64,000 bases of DNA, taken from assembly GCA_004554165.1 (NCBI GenBank), contig SFNQ01000015.1:17329-81328 (forward strand). Direction: 5' to 3'. A program made the translations under genes and the position numbers. Positions within the stretch are counted from its first letter, which is position 1; every line of letters begins with the position of its first letter. This DNA comes from Clostridiales bacterium (GTDB taxonomy: Bacteria > Bacillota > Clostridia > Christensenellales > CAG-138). Positions 30,887-40,111 of the stretch are shown here, in pieces. A model generated the notes under the pieces. It was not told the origin of the DNA and searched no databases. It was given only the letters and a program-made list of their open reading frames with translations.

Positions 30887-32042
30887 GAGACTCTCTCACT
30901 TCCTTCAGCTTTTCGAAAAAAGTCATATATTTCCGCCCGCAGAAGGGCGGCGGCGCGGTAAGCTCATAGGAACCTCCATCGTCTGTGGAGAGCACGATGC
31001 GCGCTGCGGCGCAGAGCGCCATGCCCGAGACCGACGCAAGCGGGAAGCTGCGCCCGCCGCAGACAATTTCCCGGGCCGAGATGGAGAGCCGGCCCGTTTC
31101 GAGAATTTTGCTTTCATGGCCGTCGAGAAGGCGCAGCAGGCGAACGTTGTCGTCGAAAAAGACGGGGTTTTCGGGCAGCATTTCTGCAAGCGCGGCCATC
31201 CGCTCTTCCTGCCATACGTCCCAGTCACGCACTGTGGGAAAGGGGACCTGCGCGCCCTCGAAAAAGCCCGTTTCACTGTAACGCAGATTGAGACCGCATG
31301 GACAGAAGAAGCGGTCGCCCCGGCTTTTCAGCGTCCCGATGCGGCCGCAGTCCGGGCAGACATACAGCGCGCGCTCGAGGTATTCGGAAAGGCGCCTGCC
31401 CGGGTAGCGGCGCATCTGCTGCGCCTGCCGGGCAAAGGCGTCCTCGTAAAGGTCCCTGGTGATGGCGGCATTGACCTCTTCGGGGCGCATAGCCCGGAGC
31501 ATTTCGGGGGTGTAGACATTCATCAGCTCGCCCTCAATGGGCCCGCGGCGGCGCTTGGCGCTCCAGCGCGGGGAAGCGAGGTAGCCGCCCCGGATGCGAT
31601 AGGTAACCAGCGTAACCCCGGCGGACTTGACCAGCTTGCCCGTGGCGGGGTAGATCGGCCCCGTCACGCCGTTGAAGGAGCGGTTGCCCTCGGCAAAGAG
31701 GCAGACGTTTGCGCCGCTGCGGAGCCTGCGGAGGATGGAGCGCGCGGCGGCGGCGTCCGAGGCGCCCTTGACGCGCGCAATGGGGGCAAAAATGGAGGTC
31801 AGCAGCTTTGACGCAAGCCCCCGGCGGAACACATGCTCGCTTGCGACAAAATACATGTGCTGCCGGAAGGTTGCGCCGAGGAAAATGGGGTCAAAATCGG
31901 TGTTGTGGTTGGACACCAGCAGGTAGGGCGCGGACGGCACGTCGCAGCGCGGCGCGCGGAAACCGAGCACCTGGCACAGCAGCGGCCCCAGCAGGAATTG
32001 CAGCGTCCGGTACAGGCGGACATAGCGCTTGTGGGATGCCAT
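30876..32042 (-). CDS. PlsC-type acyltransferase with zinc ribbon and C-terminal beta domain
   Basis: This 388-residue protein has, at residues about 20-220, a 1-acylglycerol-3-phosphate acyltransferase-like domain: NHNTDFDP matches the catalytic HX4D box and FAEGNRS the glycerophosphate site. A zinc ribbon (CPDCGRIG..FFCPCG, about 232-258) and a PH-like beta domain (about 300-380) follow. It probably acylates a membrane lipid precursor at the inner leaflet. The ribbon-plus-PH tail is not part of standard PlsC. GAGG precedes ATG 32042. It is first in an operon with the GltS-like and YbaK genes. Confidence 0.82.
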   Translation of the reverse strand: MASHKRYVRLYRTLQFLLGPLLCQVLGFRAPRCDVPSAPYLLVSNHNTDFDPIFLGATFRQHMYFVASEHVFRRGLASKLLTSIFAPIARVKGASDAAAARSILRRLRSGANVCLFAEGNRSFNGVTGPIYPATGKLVKSAGVTLVTYRIRGGYLASPRWSAKRRRGPIEGELMNVYTPEMLRAMRPEEVNAAITRDLYEDAFARQAQQMRRYPGRRLSEYLERALYVCPDCGRIGTLKSRGDRFFCPCGLNLRYSETGFFEGAQVPFPTVRDWDVWQEERMAALAEMLPENPVFFDDNVRLLRLLDGHESKILETGRLSISAREIVCGGRSFPLASVSGMALCAAARIVLSTDDGGSYELTAPPPFCGRKYMTFFEKLKEVRESHAV

Positions 32043-32124
32043 GGCGTAACCTCAAAGGTCTCTCTTCATAGTTTTATAAAACAGTTTATACCAAGGCCGT
32101 CTTTTATGCAACCGGAGAAAAACG

Positions 32125-32172
32125 CAAAACAGCGCGCCCGGCAGAAGTTGTATTTTTTCCGCCGGGCGCTGC
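32125..32172 (-). terminator. Terminator of the sigma/anti-sigma operon
   Basis: A stem of AGCGCCCGGC with GCCGGGCGCGCT (32131-32142 and 32161-32170), with a two-base bulge, is followed by TTTT on the minus strand. Confidence 0.7.
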
Positions 32173-32206
32173 GCGCGCTTTCTTGTCAGGGAAAGGGGGG
32201 TGCATC

Positions 32207-33802
32207 TCAGTGCCCGGGCAGCGGGATAACAAGATCGAGCCCGGGGAGCGCAACCGTGCTGTACGTTTCCTTCTCAAACGCCGTGGCACTTCCCCTGGCG
32301 AAGCGATAGGGCTCGCCGTCGATCTCCAGCGTGATCGGAACGCCGGGAGCATCGGGCGGTTGGGCTCCTTCCGAACCTTCCCGCGGGAGCAGCTGGCAAA
32401 CCTCCCAGCCGACCAGATGGGTCACTGCCGGACGCAGACGGATCTGGCGGATGCTGTCATAGTCCGAGGGGAAAACCGGCAGCTCCAGATTGATCTCTCC
32501 CAGATTGCTGTCCCGAGGGAGCAGGGTTTTGACGAATTCATCGTTGACGTACAGATCGAAGCTCAGGCCGTTCCTGCCCTGCTTTTCTCCGGGACAGAAA
32601 AAGCTGGTGCGCTCGGCCTCCGTCCAGCCCGCAGGGTAGCTCTCCGCACTGACCCGCACATAGATGCCCGCGCTGCCATAGTCCGCTACGGCGCGAAGCG
32701 TCAGTCCATCCAGAGGTAGCGACCGGTTGTACATACTGCCCTCGTCCCAGTCGGTGACGGTGACGGGCACAGAGCCGACGTCGCTCTGGGAGGCGGAAGC
32801 GCTTATGCGCTCCGTCGCATTGCCCGCTGTGGTGTCAAAGGTGAAGGTATGGATGATGCGGGCGATGTTGCCCACAGACCCCATATCGTCGATCGAGCCG
32901 TCATAGATGTAGTAGAGGATGGTCATGGTGATTTCGCCGTCCGGCAGGGGCTTGGGCAGCGGGTCGATTATCAGCGTATGCCAGACGCCGTCCAGCGTCT
33001 CCGGCGCTTCGCCGCTCTTGCCCATGAGGGAGGTTGCGGTGCCGCTGGAGTAGGACGCCTGATATTCCCCGGAAAGGTCCTGGCCGCCCATCTCGAAGAA
33101 ATAGGCAAAGCAGGTGATGTCCAGCCGATGCTCCGCCGGAACGTCAGCGCCCCAGCTCACAAGGAAATCCGCCGCATGGTCGGTGTGCAGATAGGTATTC
33201 ACTGTCAGCAGCCTTCCGTCATAGAGCACTTCCCGCACCTCCGGGCGGATATCGCGCAGGAAGGCAAATTCCTCCTTGTCCAGCGCTCCAAAGCCGTTTT
33301 CCACGCGCCAGGTGTTGATGTTCGTATTATACTCCTCGTCGTACTGGGTCAAATTCCCCGCGTACTCGCCAAGCAGCTCGACGCTCCAGGTTTCCCTGCC
33401 CGGGGAGGCCGCTTCCAGCGCCGCCTGGATTTCCGGGATAGCGGTGCGGTCGGCAGGGGGCTGCATCATATAAGCGCCGGATTCATAGTCCGGCCACAGC
33501 AGGCTCAGCAGCGCCTGCGCGACGCCGGGAACCGCCAGCATGACGCCGGCGAGCAGCAGCAGGCAGGCTGCGGTTGCGGCCGCAGCAAGAAGTATTTTTC
33601 GCCTGTGGTTTGCGCCGCGGCGCGGGGCCATTTGCCCGTCCCCACGCCGGGTGCGGCGGGGAGGGATGGTCCTGCGTTGCAGCTGCTGCTTCAGGCGGCC
33701 GGCAAGGGCCTTGTCCAGAGGCGGCGTGTCCATATTGCACAGCAGCCGGTCAAGCTGCTCGGGGCTGCTGTTCCAAAGCTGTTCAGAGAGCGGATTCGGC
33801 AT
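32207..33802 (-). CDS. Membrane protein, probable anti-sigma factor
   Basis: This 531-residue protein has a short N-terminal cytoplasmic part with SEQLWNSSPEQLDRLLCN and a basic region. One membrane helix (about residues 65-90, LLAAAATAACLLLLAGVMLAVP) follows, then a large exterior beta-rich domain of about 430 residues. The layout and its 20-base overlap with the sigma gene suggest it holds the sigma factor at the membrane until an external signal, as for other clostridial sigma/DUF4179-like pairs. It lacks an obvious HXXXCXXC zinc motif. AAGGAGG precedes ATG 33802. Confidence 0.7.
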   Translation of the reverse strand: MPNPLSEQLWNSSPEQLDRLLCNMDTPPLDKALAGRLKQQLQRRTIPPRRTRRGDGQMAPRRGANHRRKILLAAAATAACLLLLAGVMLAVPGVAQALLSLLWPDYESGAYMMQPPADRTAIPEIQAALEAASPGRETWSVELLGEYAGNLTQYDEEYNTNINTWRVENGFGALDKEEFAFLRDIRPEVREVLYDGRLLTVNTYLHTDHAADFLVSWGADVPAEHRLDITCFAYFFEMGGQDLSGEYQASYSSGTATSLMGKSGEAPETLDGVWHTLIIDPLPKPLPDGEITMTILYYIYDGSIDDMGSVGNIARIIHTFTFDTTAGNATERISASASQSDVGSVPVTVTDWDEGSMYNRSLPLDGLTLRAVADYGSAGIYVRVSAESYPAGWTEAERTSFFCPGEKQGRNGLSFDLYVNDEFVKTLLPRDSNLGEINLELPVFPSDYDSIRQIRLRPAVTHLVGWEVCQLLPREGSEGAQPPDAPGVPITLEIDGEPYRFARGSATAFEKETYSTVALPGLDLVIPLPGH

Positions 33803-34343
33803 TGCGTATTCCTCCTTCGTCCAGTTGCGTGGAGAGCTTTTTGAGCGCCCGCCGCGCCCGTTGATCCACGGTGTTTTCTTTAAGGCCGGTGAGCTGGGCG
33901 ATCTCCGACGTGCGCATGCAGAGGTAATAGCGGCAGATGAGGATGCGCGCGTCCGGATCGCCCAGCGCGAGGATGCCCTCGATGATCGCGTCGCGCTCCG
34001 CGTGCGACAGCGCCAGTTCCTCCGCCGAGGGGAAGACCTCCGGCCTGCGGACCCCTGCGCCCCGGACCGACTGCTCGCGCCGGAAGCGGCGCAGCCGGTC
34101 AAAGGCCTTGTTTTTCGCTACGGCGCAGAGATAGGCCTTGAGCGAGCCTTTGGAAAAGTCCAGGCGCGAACGGTGTTCAAAGACATAGAGAAAGGTGTCG
34201 CTGACGCACTCCTCCACATCCTCCGCCGGACATTCCGACAGAATACCGCGGACCACATAGTACACCAATCCGCCATAGTCCGAGAGCATCCGGGAAAGGG
34301 CCTGTTCCGGCTCCTGCCGGAGCAGAGCATTCCATTTTTCCAA
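33783..34343 (-). CDS. ECF-type RNA polymerase sigma factor
   Basis: This 186-residue sigma-70 family protein has sigma region 2 (about 25-95: DVEECVSDTFLYVFEHRSRLD, LKAYLCAVAKNKAFDRLRR) and region 4 (about 130-180: LICRYYLCMRTSEIAQLTGL, then ENTVDQRARRALKKL). The start is TTG 34343, eight bases after GGAGGTGA; the upstream open frame has no other site. It overlaps its partner membrane protein by 20 bases. It is expected to recruit RNA polymerase to a small regulon, possibly including its own promoter. Confidence 0.9.
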   Translation of the reverse strand: MEKWNALLRQEPEQALSRMLSDYGGLVYYVVRGILSECPAEDVEECVSDTFLYVFEHRSRLDFSKGSLKAYLCAVAKNKAFDRLRRFRREQSVRGAGVRRPEVFPSAEELALSHAERDAIIEGILALGDPDARILICRYYLCMRTSEIAQLTGLKENTVDQRARRALKKLSTQLDEGGIRNAESAL

Positions 34344-34483
34344 GGGAGATTCACCTCCGTTGCGATTTTCTGTTGATGCGAATTCCTGCGCGCCGGAAAT
34401 CCGTTCACTCCATATAGCGGCCGCAGGCGAAAAAATCTGACAGGGAGCCACCCGGCTGGCCGGAAAAAACCGCTGGAGGAGGG

Positions 34484-34599
34484 GGGCGGCCCCGTGTTCC
34501 GTTGCCGGAACGGCCCGGCGCGCCCGCCGGCGCCCCCGCGTTCGCGGGTAATGCTGCGCGCCGGGCATGCGCGGCCTCCGGCCGCGCGCGGGGCCGCCC
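34484..34599. repeat. Cloverleaf repeat, copy C
   Basis: The closing stem is GGGCGGCCCCGTG (34484-34496) with CGCGGGGCCGCCC (34587-34599), with one G-T pair. Hairpin GTTCCG-TTGC-CGGAAC, arm CCCGGCGCGC with GCGCGCCGGG capped by CCCGCG-TT-CGCGGG, and hairpin GCGGCC-TCC-GGCCGC follow. It lies between the sigma operon and the ABC ATPase gene. Confidence 0.85.
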
Positions 34600-34628
34600 T
34601 CCCGGCCTGCGCGCGGACAGGCCCGGGC

Positions 34629-34660
34629 AAAAAAACTCCCGCACCCAGAGGATGCGGGAG
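34629..34660 (-). terminator. Terminator of the ABC ATPase gene
   Basis: Stem CTCCCGCA with TGCGGGAG is followed by seven T on the minus strand, 30 bases after the stop. Confidence 0.9.
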
Positions 34661-34690
34661 CGATGAGCTTCGGCACAAAAGCGCAGGACC

Positions 34691-35905
34691 TCAATAGATC
34701 AGGTTCTTGCCGTCCTTGTCGAACATGTGGATGACGTTGGGGCCGAAGGTAAAGTTGACCGGGTCGCCATAGCGGAAGCCCAGACGGTGCTCCTCCGGCA
34801 GATCCACCGTGGCAAGCACGATGACCACGTCCTTGCCGTTGGCGGTGACGTGCAGGTGAATGGAGCTGCCCATCATCTCGGACACGTCCACGGAGGCCTT
34901 GATGTGGCTTTCCAGCGCGGTCTCGCTGCAAAGCATGATGTGCTCCGGGCGGACGCCGAGGGTGATGTCCTGCGGCGCCACGTTCCTGTCCCGCAGAAGC
35001 TGCTGCTTGTCGGCGGCCAGAGCAAAGTCTGCGCCGTAGAGGGTAACGTAGTAGTCGCCGTTGGCGCTTCTCTGGAGCCTTGCGCCGTCAAAGAGGTTCA
35101 TCTGCGGCGTGCCGATAAAGCCGGCCACAAAGAGGTTTGCCGGCGCATCGAACACCTGCTGCGGCGTGCCGATCTGCTGGATCAGGCCATCCTTCATGAT
35201 GACGATGCGGTCGCCCAGCGTCATGGCCTCGGTCTGGTCATGGGTAACATAGATAAAAGTGGTATCGATGCGCTGGCGGAGCTTGATGATCTCGGCGCGC
35301 ATCTGGTTTCTGAGTTTTGCATCCAGATTGGAGAGCGGCTCGTCCATCAGGAAGACCTGCGGCTCGCGGACGATGGCGCGGCCGATGGCAACGCGCTGAC
35401 GCTGGCCGCCGGAAAGGGCCTTGGGCTTTCTCTGAAGATACTCGGTGATATCGAGAATCTCCGCGGCCTGGCGAACCCGTTCGTCGATCTCCTTCTTGGG
35501 CATTTTGCGAAGCTTGAGCGCAAAGGCCATGTTTTCATACACGGTCATGTGCGGGTAGAGCGCGTAGTTCTGGAAGACCATCGCGATATCGCGATCCTTG
35601 GGCGCAACATCGTTGACCAGCCGGTCGCCGATGTAGAGCTCGCCCTCGGAGATCTCCTCAAGGCCGGCAATCATGCGCAGCGTTGTGGACTTGCCGCAGC
35701 CGGAGGGGCCGACGAGCACGATGAATTCCTTGTCGGCGATCTCAAGATTGAAGTCCTGTACCGCGACCACACCCTTGTCCGTTCGGAGCAGGTTCGGCTT
35801 GCTCTCTTCCGATGCGGCTTCGTCCTTTTTCTTTTTGGACTCTTTGCCCTCGTTGCCGGAATAGGGGTAGATCTTCTTGATGTTCTTCAGGGTTACGTTT
35901 GCCAT
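34691..35905 (-). CDS. ugpC: UgpC/MsmX-type sugar ABC transporter ATPase
   Basis: This 404-residue ATPase is of the CUT1 group, which energises several oligosaccharide or glycerol-phosphate permeases. Walker A GPSGCGKST is at 66-74, signature LSGGQRQRVAIGRAI and Walker B FLMDEPLSNLD follow, then the C-terminal MOI/TOBE regulatory domain (about 290-404). The family norm is about 365-375. Extra residues 16-44 form a Lys/Glu-rich insertion between the first strand and Walker A. No permease genes are adjacent, consistent with a shared multitask ATPase. The nearest Shine-Dalgarno is about 27-29 bases before the ATG. Confidence 0.92.
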   Translation of the reverse strand: MANVTLKNIKKIYPYSGNEGKESKKKKDEAASEESKPNLLRTDKGVVAVQDFNLEIADKEFIVLVGPSGCGKSTTLRMIAGLEEISEGELYIGDRLVNDVAPKDRDIAMVFQNYALYPHMTVYENMAFALKLRKMPKKEIDERVRQAAEILDITEYLQRKPKALSGGQRQRVAIGRAIVREPQVFLMDEPLSNLDAKLRNQMRAEIIKLRQRIDTTFIYVTHDQTEAMTLGDRIVIMKDGLIQQIGTPQQVFDAPANLFVAGFIGTPQMNLFDGARLQRSANGDYYVTLYGADFALAADKQQLLRDRNVAPQDITLGVRPEHIMLCSETALESHIKASVDVSEMMGSSIHLHVTANGKDVVIVLATVDLPEEHRLGFRYGDPVNFTFGPNVIHMFDKDGKNLIY

Positions 35906-36075
35906 ACCATTTGACTTTGACGGGCACGAACTCCTTCAACTGCCCGCCTCGCCGCAGCCCGCATTGGTGGCGGCGGCATTACGGCAGGTCTCCACACTGC
36001 CGCACCGCAAGTCCGCGGAAAACAGCCTCCTTCTTTTGTCGTCGCGGGCCTAGGTAGTGGAGTAGACGCCGCACG
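35906..36075 (-). other. Long GC-rich leader of the ABC ATPase gene, possible leader peptide
   Basis: There are 170 bases with no full gene. On the minus strand a short frame of about 24 codons begins at TTG after a GAAGGAGG. It is Cys/Gly/Ala-rich and ends in TGA directly before AAGGAG. That site lies too far from the ATPase ATG to be normal. It could be an attenuating leader or a missed start. Confidence 0.35.
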
Positions 36076-36099
36076 ATATACTTATTCTTATTATCGCCG

Positions 36100-36132
36100 A
36101 AAAACCCGGCAAAGGCAAGGGAAATTTGCCGG
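36100..36132 (-). terminator. Hairpin with T run between nrdA and the ABC gene
   Basis: CCGGCAAA pairs with TTTGCCGG (36106-36113 with 36125-36132), followed by GTTTTT on the minus strand. It would stop antisense transcripts from the nrd side before the ABC leader. An alternative GCCGGCGCGCCGG palindrome overlaps it. Confidence 0.5.
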
Positions 36133-36188
36133 CGCGCCGGGTTTGCGTAAATTCGGGCGGGCAGCCCGTGGCCTTTTGTCTCCGCCTG

Positions 36189-36197
36189 TGGTATAAT
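36189..36197 (+). promoter_or_regulatory. Extended -10 promoter of nrdA
   Basis: TGG-TATAAT (36189-36197) is an extended -10 box; the -35 is poor. The leader of about 110 bases is GC-rich. No NrdR box or cobalamin element is recognised. Confidence 0.55.
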
Positions 36198-36313
36198 CGT
36201 GCTGTTCTATGATAATTGTCGGATTCTGTTCCAGATTACATGGAGAAAACGCGCGCCGCTGCGGGGAGCCGGTCAGGCCGTTTCCTTCGGGCGGAAGCAA
36301 TACCGGAGGTTAT

Positions 36314-38830
36314 ATGGAAATCAGAAAACGGAACGGCGCAGTGGTGGCCTTCTGCGACGAGAAGATCATCCTGGCCATGGAAAAAGCCTTTTTGGGCCAG
36401 AACCAGCCCGTTCAGCGGGAGGAGCTGGCCGCCATGCTGCAAACCGTTGTGCAGCGGCTGCCCGCGGGGGAGGATCTCTCGGTGGAGCGCGTGCAGGACG
36501 AGGTGGAGCGCGCGCTGATGGAGCGCGGGCATTATGCCGTGGCCAAGGCCTATATCCTGTATAGGGAGAAGCGTTCGGAGCTGCGCCGTGTGCGGGAAAG
36601 TCTCGCCGCAGCCATGGGCGATCTGGCGCTTGCGGAATGCCTGCGGCAGATCCAGCGGGACTTTGACGCCGAGCTGTATCCGATTTCCGCCCTTCAGGTA
36701 AAGTTTGAGAGCTTTTCGAAGCAGTCCATGCAGCGGGAGGAACGGTATGCGGCCCTCGTGAAGGCGGCGGTGGAGCTGACCACGCAGGAGGCCCCGCGCT
36801 GGGAGTTTATCGCCGCCCGGCTTTTGAACCATGCCTTTTGTGTGCGCCTTGCGGAGGAGCTCTCTGCCCGCGGCATCACCGACCTCTACGGAAAGATCCG
36901 GTATCTTACGGACGAGGGGCTGTACGGCGATTATATCCTCGCCCATTATTCGCGGCAGGAGATCGAGCAGGCGGCGGGCTTCCTCCGGCCCGAGCGGGAC
37001 AGGCTGTTTACCTATTCTGGGCTGGACCTGCTGCTCAAGCGCTATGTCATCCATACAAAAAAACATGTTCCGCTGGAAACGCCCCAGGAGATGTTCCTTG
37101 GCATCGCGCTGCATCTGGCCATGAAGGAAAAGAACGATCGCATGCAGTGGGTGCAGCGCTTTTATGACATGCTCAGCCGCATGGAAGTAACCATGGCCAC
37201 GCCCACGCTGGCCAACGCGCGCAAGCCCTTTCACCAGCTTTCCAGCTGCTTTATCGATACCGTGCCGGACAGTCTGGACGGCATCTACCGCTCCATTGAC
37301 AACTTCGCAAAGGTCTCCAAGTTTGGCGGCGGCATGGGCCTGTACTTTGGCAAGGTCCGCGCCACGGGCAGCGCCATCCGCGGCTTTGAGGGCGCGGCGG
37401 GCGGCGTCATCCGCTGGATTCGCCTTGTGAACGATACTGCGGTGGCGGTGGACCAGCTGGGCATGCGCCAGGGCGCGGTGGCGGTGTATCTGGACGCCTG
37501 GCACAAAGACCTGCCGGAGTTTTTGCAGCTTCGCACCAACAATGGCGACGACCGGATGAAGGCGCACGACGTGTTCCCCGCCGTCTGCTATCCGGATCTG
37601 TTCTGGCAGCTTGCGGAACGGGACATCGACGCGCCGTGGCACCTGATGTGCCCGCATGAAATCCTCTCCGTCAAGGGGTATGCGCTGGAGGATTACTACG
37701 GCGAGGCGTGGGAAAAGCGCTATCTCGACTGTGTGAACGATCCCCGGATCACAAAGCGCACGGTCTCGGTGAAGGACGTCGTGCGGCTGGTGCTGCGCTC
37801 CGCCGTGGAGACGGGCACGCCCTTTGCCTTCAACCGCGACACGGTCAACCGCGCCAATCCCAACGCCCACCGGGGCATGATCTACTGCTCGAACCTCTGC
37901 ACGGAGATCGCCCAGAACATGGCGCCCATTGAAACCGTCGGCACGGAGGTGCGCACGGAAAACGGCGATACCGTGGTGGTCACAACGGCGCACCCGGGCG
38001 AGTTTGTGGTCTGCAACCTTGCCAGCCTGTCGCTGGGCAACCTCCCCGTGGAGGATGAGGCCTACATGCAGCAGATTGTCGAAACGGCGGTCCGCGCGCT
38101 GGACAACGTGATCGACCTCAATTTCTATCCGCTGGAGTATGCGCGCCTGACCAACCAGCGCTACCGCAGCATCGGCCTTGGCGTGAGCGGCTACCACCAC
38201 ATGCTCGCAAAGCGCGGCATTGCCTGGGAGAGCGAGGCGCATCTCGCCTTTGTGGACGAGGTGTTTGAGCGCATCAACTATGCGGCCATCCTTGCGGATA
38301 CCCGGCTTGCCGCGGAGAAGGGCAGCTACCGCTTTTTTGAGGGCAGCGACTGGCAGACCGGCGAGTATTTTACAAAGCGCGGCTATACCTCGGAGAAGTG
38401 GCAGGCGCTGGCGGAAACCGTCAGAGCGCAGGGCATGCGAAACGCCTATCTGCTGGCCATTGCGCCCACCTCCAGCACCTCCATCCTTGCGGGCACAACG
38501 GCGGGCGTGGACCCGATTCTCAAGCGCTTCTTTCTGGAGGAGAAGAAGGGTAGCATGCTGCCGAGGGTTGCGCCGGAACTGACGATGGAGAGCTTCTGGT
38601 TCTACAAGAGCGCCCACCTCATCGACCAGCGCTTCTCCGTGCGCGCCTCGGGCGTGCGCCAGAGGCATATCGATCAGGCCCAGAGCATGAACCTGTACAT
38701 CACCAACGATTTTACCATGCGCCAGGTGTTGGACCTGTATCTTGAGGCATGGAGGCGCGGCGTGAAAACCATCTATTATATCCGCAGCAAGTCTCTGGAG
38801 GTGGAGGAGTGCGAAAGCTGCTCGTCCTAA
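36314..38830 (+). CDS. nrdA: Class I ribonucleotide reductase, alpha (catalytic) subunit
   Basis: This 838-residue enzyme reduces ribonucleoside diphosphates. The N-terminal ATP-cone (about 1-90, RKRNGAVVAFCDEKI) gives overall activity control by ATP/dATP. The active site has Cys312 (QLSSCF), the NLCTE box with Asn527, Cys529 and Glu531, and Cys567 (CNLASL). The radical-relay tyrosines are Tyr821-Tyr822 (TIYYIR), and the C-terminal swinging pair is Cys833/Cys836. All key residues are present. ATG 36314 follows GGAGGT. The beta subunit gene follows after 168 bases. Confidence 0.96.
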   Translation: MEIRKRNGAVVAFCDEKIILAMEKAFLGQNQPVQREELAAMLQTVVQRLPAGEDLSVERVQDEVERALMERGHYAVAKAYILYREKRSELRRVRESLAAAMGDLALAECLRQIQRDFDAELYPISALQVKFESFSKQSMQREERYAALVKAAVELTTQEAPRWEFIAARLLNHAFCVRLAEELSARGITDLYGKIRYLTDEGLYGDYILAHYSRQEIEQAAGFLRPERDRLFTYSGLDLLLKRYVIHTKKHVPLETPQEMFLGIALHLAMKEKNDRMQWVQRFYDMLSRMEVTMATPTLANARKPFHQLSSCFIDTVPDSLDGIYRSIDNFAKVSKFGGGMGLYFGKVRATGSAIRGFEGAAGGVIRWIRLVNDTAVAVDQLGMRQGAVAVYLDAWHKDLPEFLQLRTNNGDDRMKAHDVFPAVCYPDLFWQLAERDIDAPWHLMCPHEILSVKGYALEDYYGEAWEKRYLDCVNDPRITKRTVSVKDVVRLVLRSAVETGTPFAFNRDTVNRANPNAHRGMIYCSNLCTEIAQNMAPIETVGTEVRTENGDTVVVTTAHPGEFVVCNLASLSLGNLPVEDEAYMQQIVETAVRALDNVIDLNFYPLEYARLTNQRYRSIGLGVSGYHHMLAKRGIAWESEAHLAFVDEVFERINYAAILADTRLAAEKGSYRFFEGSDWQTGEYFTKRGYTSEKWQALAETVRAQGMRNAYLLAIAPTSSTSILAGTTAGVDPILKRFFLEEKKGSMLPRVAPELTMESFWFYKSAHLIDQRFSVRASGVRQRHIDQAQSMNLYITNDFTMRQVLDLYLEAWRRGVKTIYYIRSKSLEVEECESCSS

Positions 38831-38998
38831 AGCCGGAGCCGGATACCGGCCTGGCTTTGGAAGCGCTTCGGCAGGCTTGTTCTGCGGCTGCGTCCCCGGA
38901 GGAAAGCGATCCGTGGGGCCGGTCCTGACGGTGCCCTGCCGAACAGGAAACAAAAACAGAAAAACAACAGCAGGCAAGCGACAAGGGAGGGAGTACGC

Positions 38999-40045
38999 AT
39001 GCAGGAACAGATGAAGAAAAAGCCCCTGTTCAACCCCGCGGGCGATACGGAGGTACGGCTGCGCCGCATGATCGGCGGCAATACCACAAACCTCAACGAT
39101 TTTAACAATATGAAATACGCCTGGGTCAGCGACTGGTACCGGCAGGCCATGAACAATTTCTGGATTCCCGAGGAGATCAATCTGGCGCAGGATGTGAAGG
39201 ACTATCCGAACCTGAGCAGGGCCGAGCGCACGGCCTACGATAAAATCCTGAGCTTTCTGGTTTTCCTCGACTCCATCCAGACGGCGAACCTGCCCTGCAT
39301 CGGCGCCTATGTGACGGCCAACGAGGTCAACCTCTGCCTGTCCATCCAGACCTTTCAGGAGTGCGTACACAGCCAGAGCTACAGCTATATGCTTGACACC
39401 ATCTGCAGCCCGGTCGAGCGCAACGATATCCTGTACCAGTGGAAGACGGACGAGCACCTGCTGCGCCGCAACACCTTCATCGGGGACTGTTACAACGAGT
39501 TTCAGACCCGGCAGGACGCCTTCACCCTGCTGAAGGTCATGATGGCCAACTTCATTCTCGAGGGTATCTATTTCTACAGCGGCTTCATGTTCTTCTACAA
39601 CCTGAGCCGCAACGGGAAAATGCCCGGCTCCGCTCAGGAGATCCGCTACATCAACCGGGATGAGAACACGCATTTGTGGCTCTTCCGCAACATCATCGCG
39701 GAGCTGCAGAAGGAGCAGCCGGAGCTGTTCTCGGAGGAGAACGTGGCCGTGCTGCGCGGGATGATGGAGGAGGGCGTCCGGCAGGAGATCGCCTGGGGGC
39801 ATTACGTCATCGGCGACGACATTCCGGGCCTGAACCGCGGCATGGTGACGGATTATATCCGCTATCTGGGCAACCTCCGCTGGACCAGTCTGGGCTACGA
39901 GCCGCTCTATCCGGGCTGCGAGAGCGAGCCGGAGAGCATGGCCTGGGTCAGCCAGTATTCCAACGCCAATATGGTCAAAACGGACTTCTTCGAGGCCAGA
40001 AGCACGGCCTATGCCAAGAGCACCGCGCTGGTGGACGATCTGTAA
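38999..40045 (+). CDS. nrdB: Class I ribonucleotide reductase, beta subunit
   Basis: This 348-residue di-metal ferritin-fold protein makes and stores the radical used by NrdA. Metal ligands are Asp91 (FLDSIQ), Glu121 and His124 (ECVHSQSY), Glu188 (LEGIYFYSG), Glu222 and His225 (RDENTH). The radical Tyr128 is retained, so this is a tyrosyl-radical type rather than class Ic. nrdI and nrdH are not present nearby, which argues for class Ia over Ib. AAGGGAGGGAG precedes ATG 38999. Confidence 0.95.
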   Translation: MQEQMKKKPLFNPAGDTEVRLRRMIGGNTTNLNDFNNMKYAWVSDWYRQAMNNFWIPEEINLAQDVKDYPNLSRAERTAYDKILSFLVFLDSIQTANLPCIGAYVTANEVNLCLSIQTFQECVHSQSYSYMLDTICSPVERNDILYQWKTDEHLLRRNTFIGDCYNEFQTRQDAFTLLKVMMANFILEGIYFYSGFMFFYNLSRNGKMPGSAQEIRYINRDENTHLWLFRNIIAELQKEQPELFSEENVAVLRGMMEEGVRQEIAWGHYVIGDDIPGLNRGMVTDYIRYLGNLRWTSLGYEPLYPGCESEPESMAWVSQYSNANMVKTDFFEARSTAYAKSTALVDDL

Positions 40046-40111
40046 ACGACTGGAGCGGGCGGGCGGAAGCTGCCGCCTGCCTGCGGCCTGCCTCAGCGCA
40101 GGCAGTTTGAG

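Noticed and set aside
28889..30961. A 690-codon plus-strand frame
   Set aside because: It is antisense to the ybaK and gltS-like genes, which have better starts and family matches.
36189..36313. NrdR box or cobalamin riboswitch before nrdA
   Set aside because: No ACACNATATNT-like pair or B12-box sequence is found in the leader.
38999..40045. Loss of the radical tyrosine in NrdB (first impression from LSFLVFLDSIQ)
   Set aside because: The radical Tyr belongs to the ECVHSQSY motif, where Tyr128 is present.
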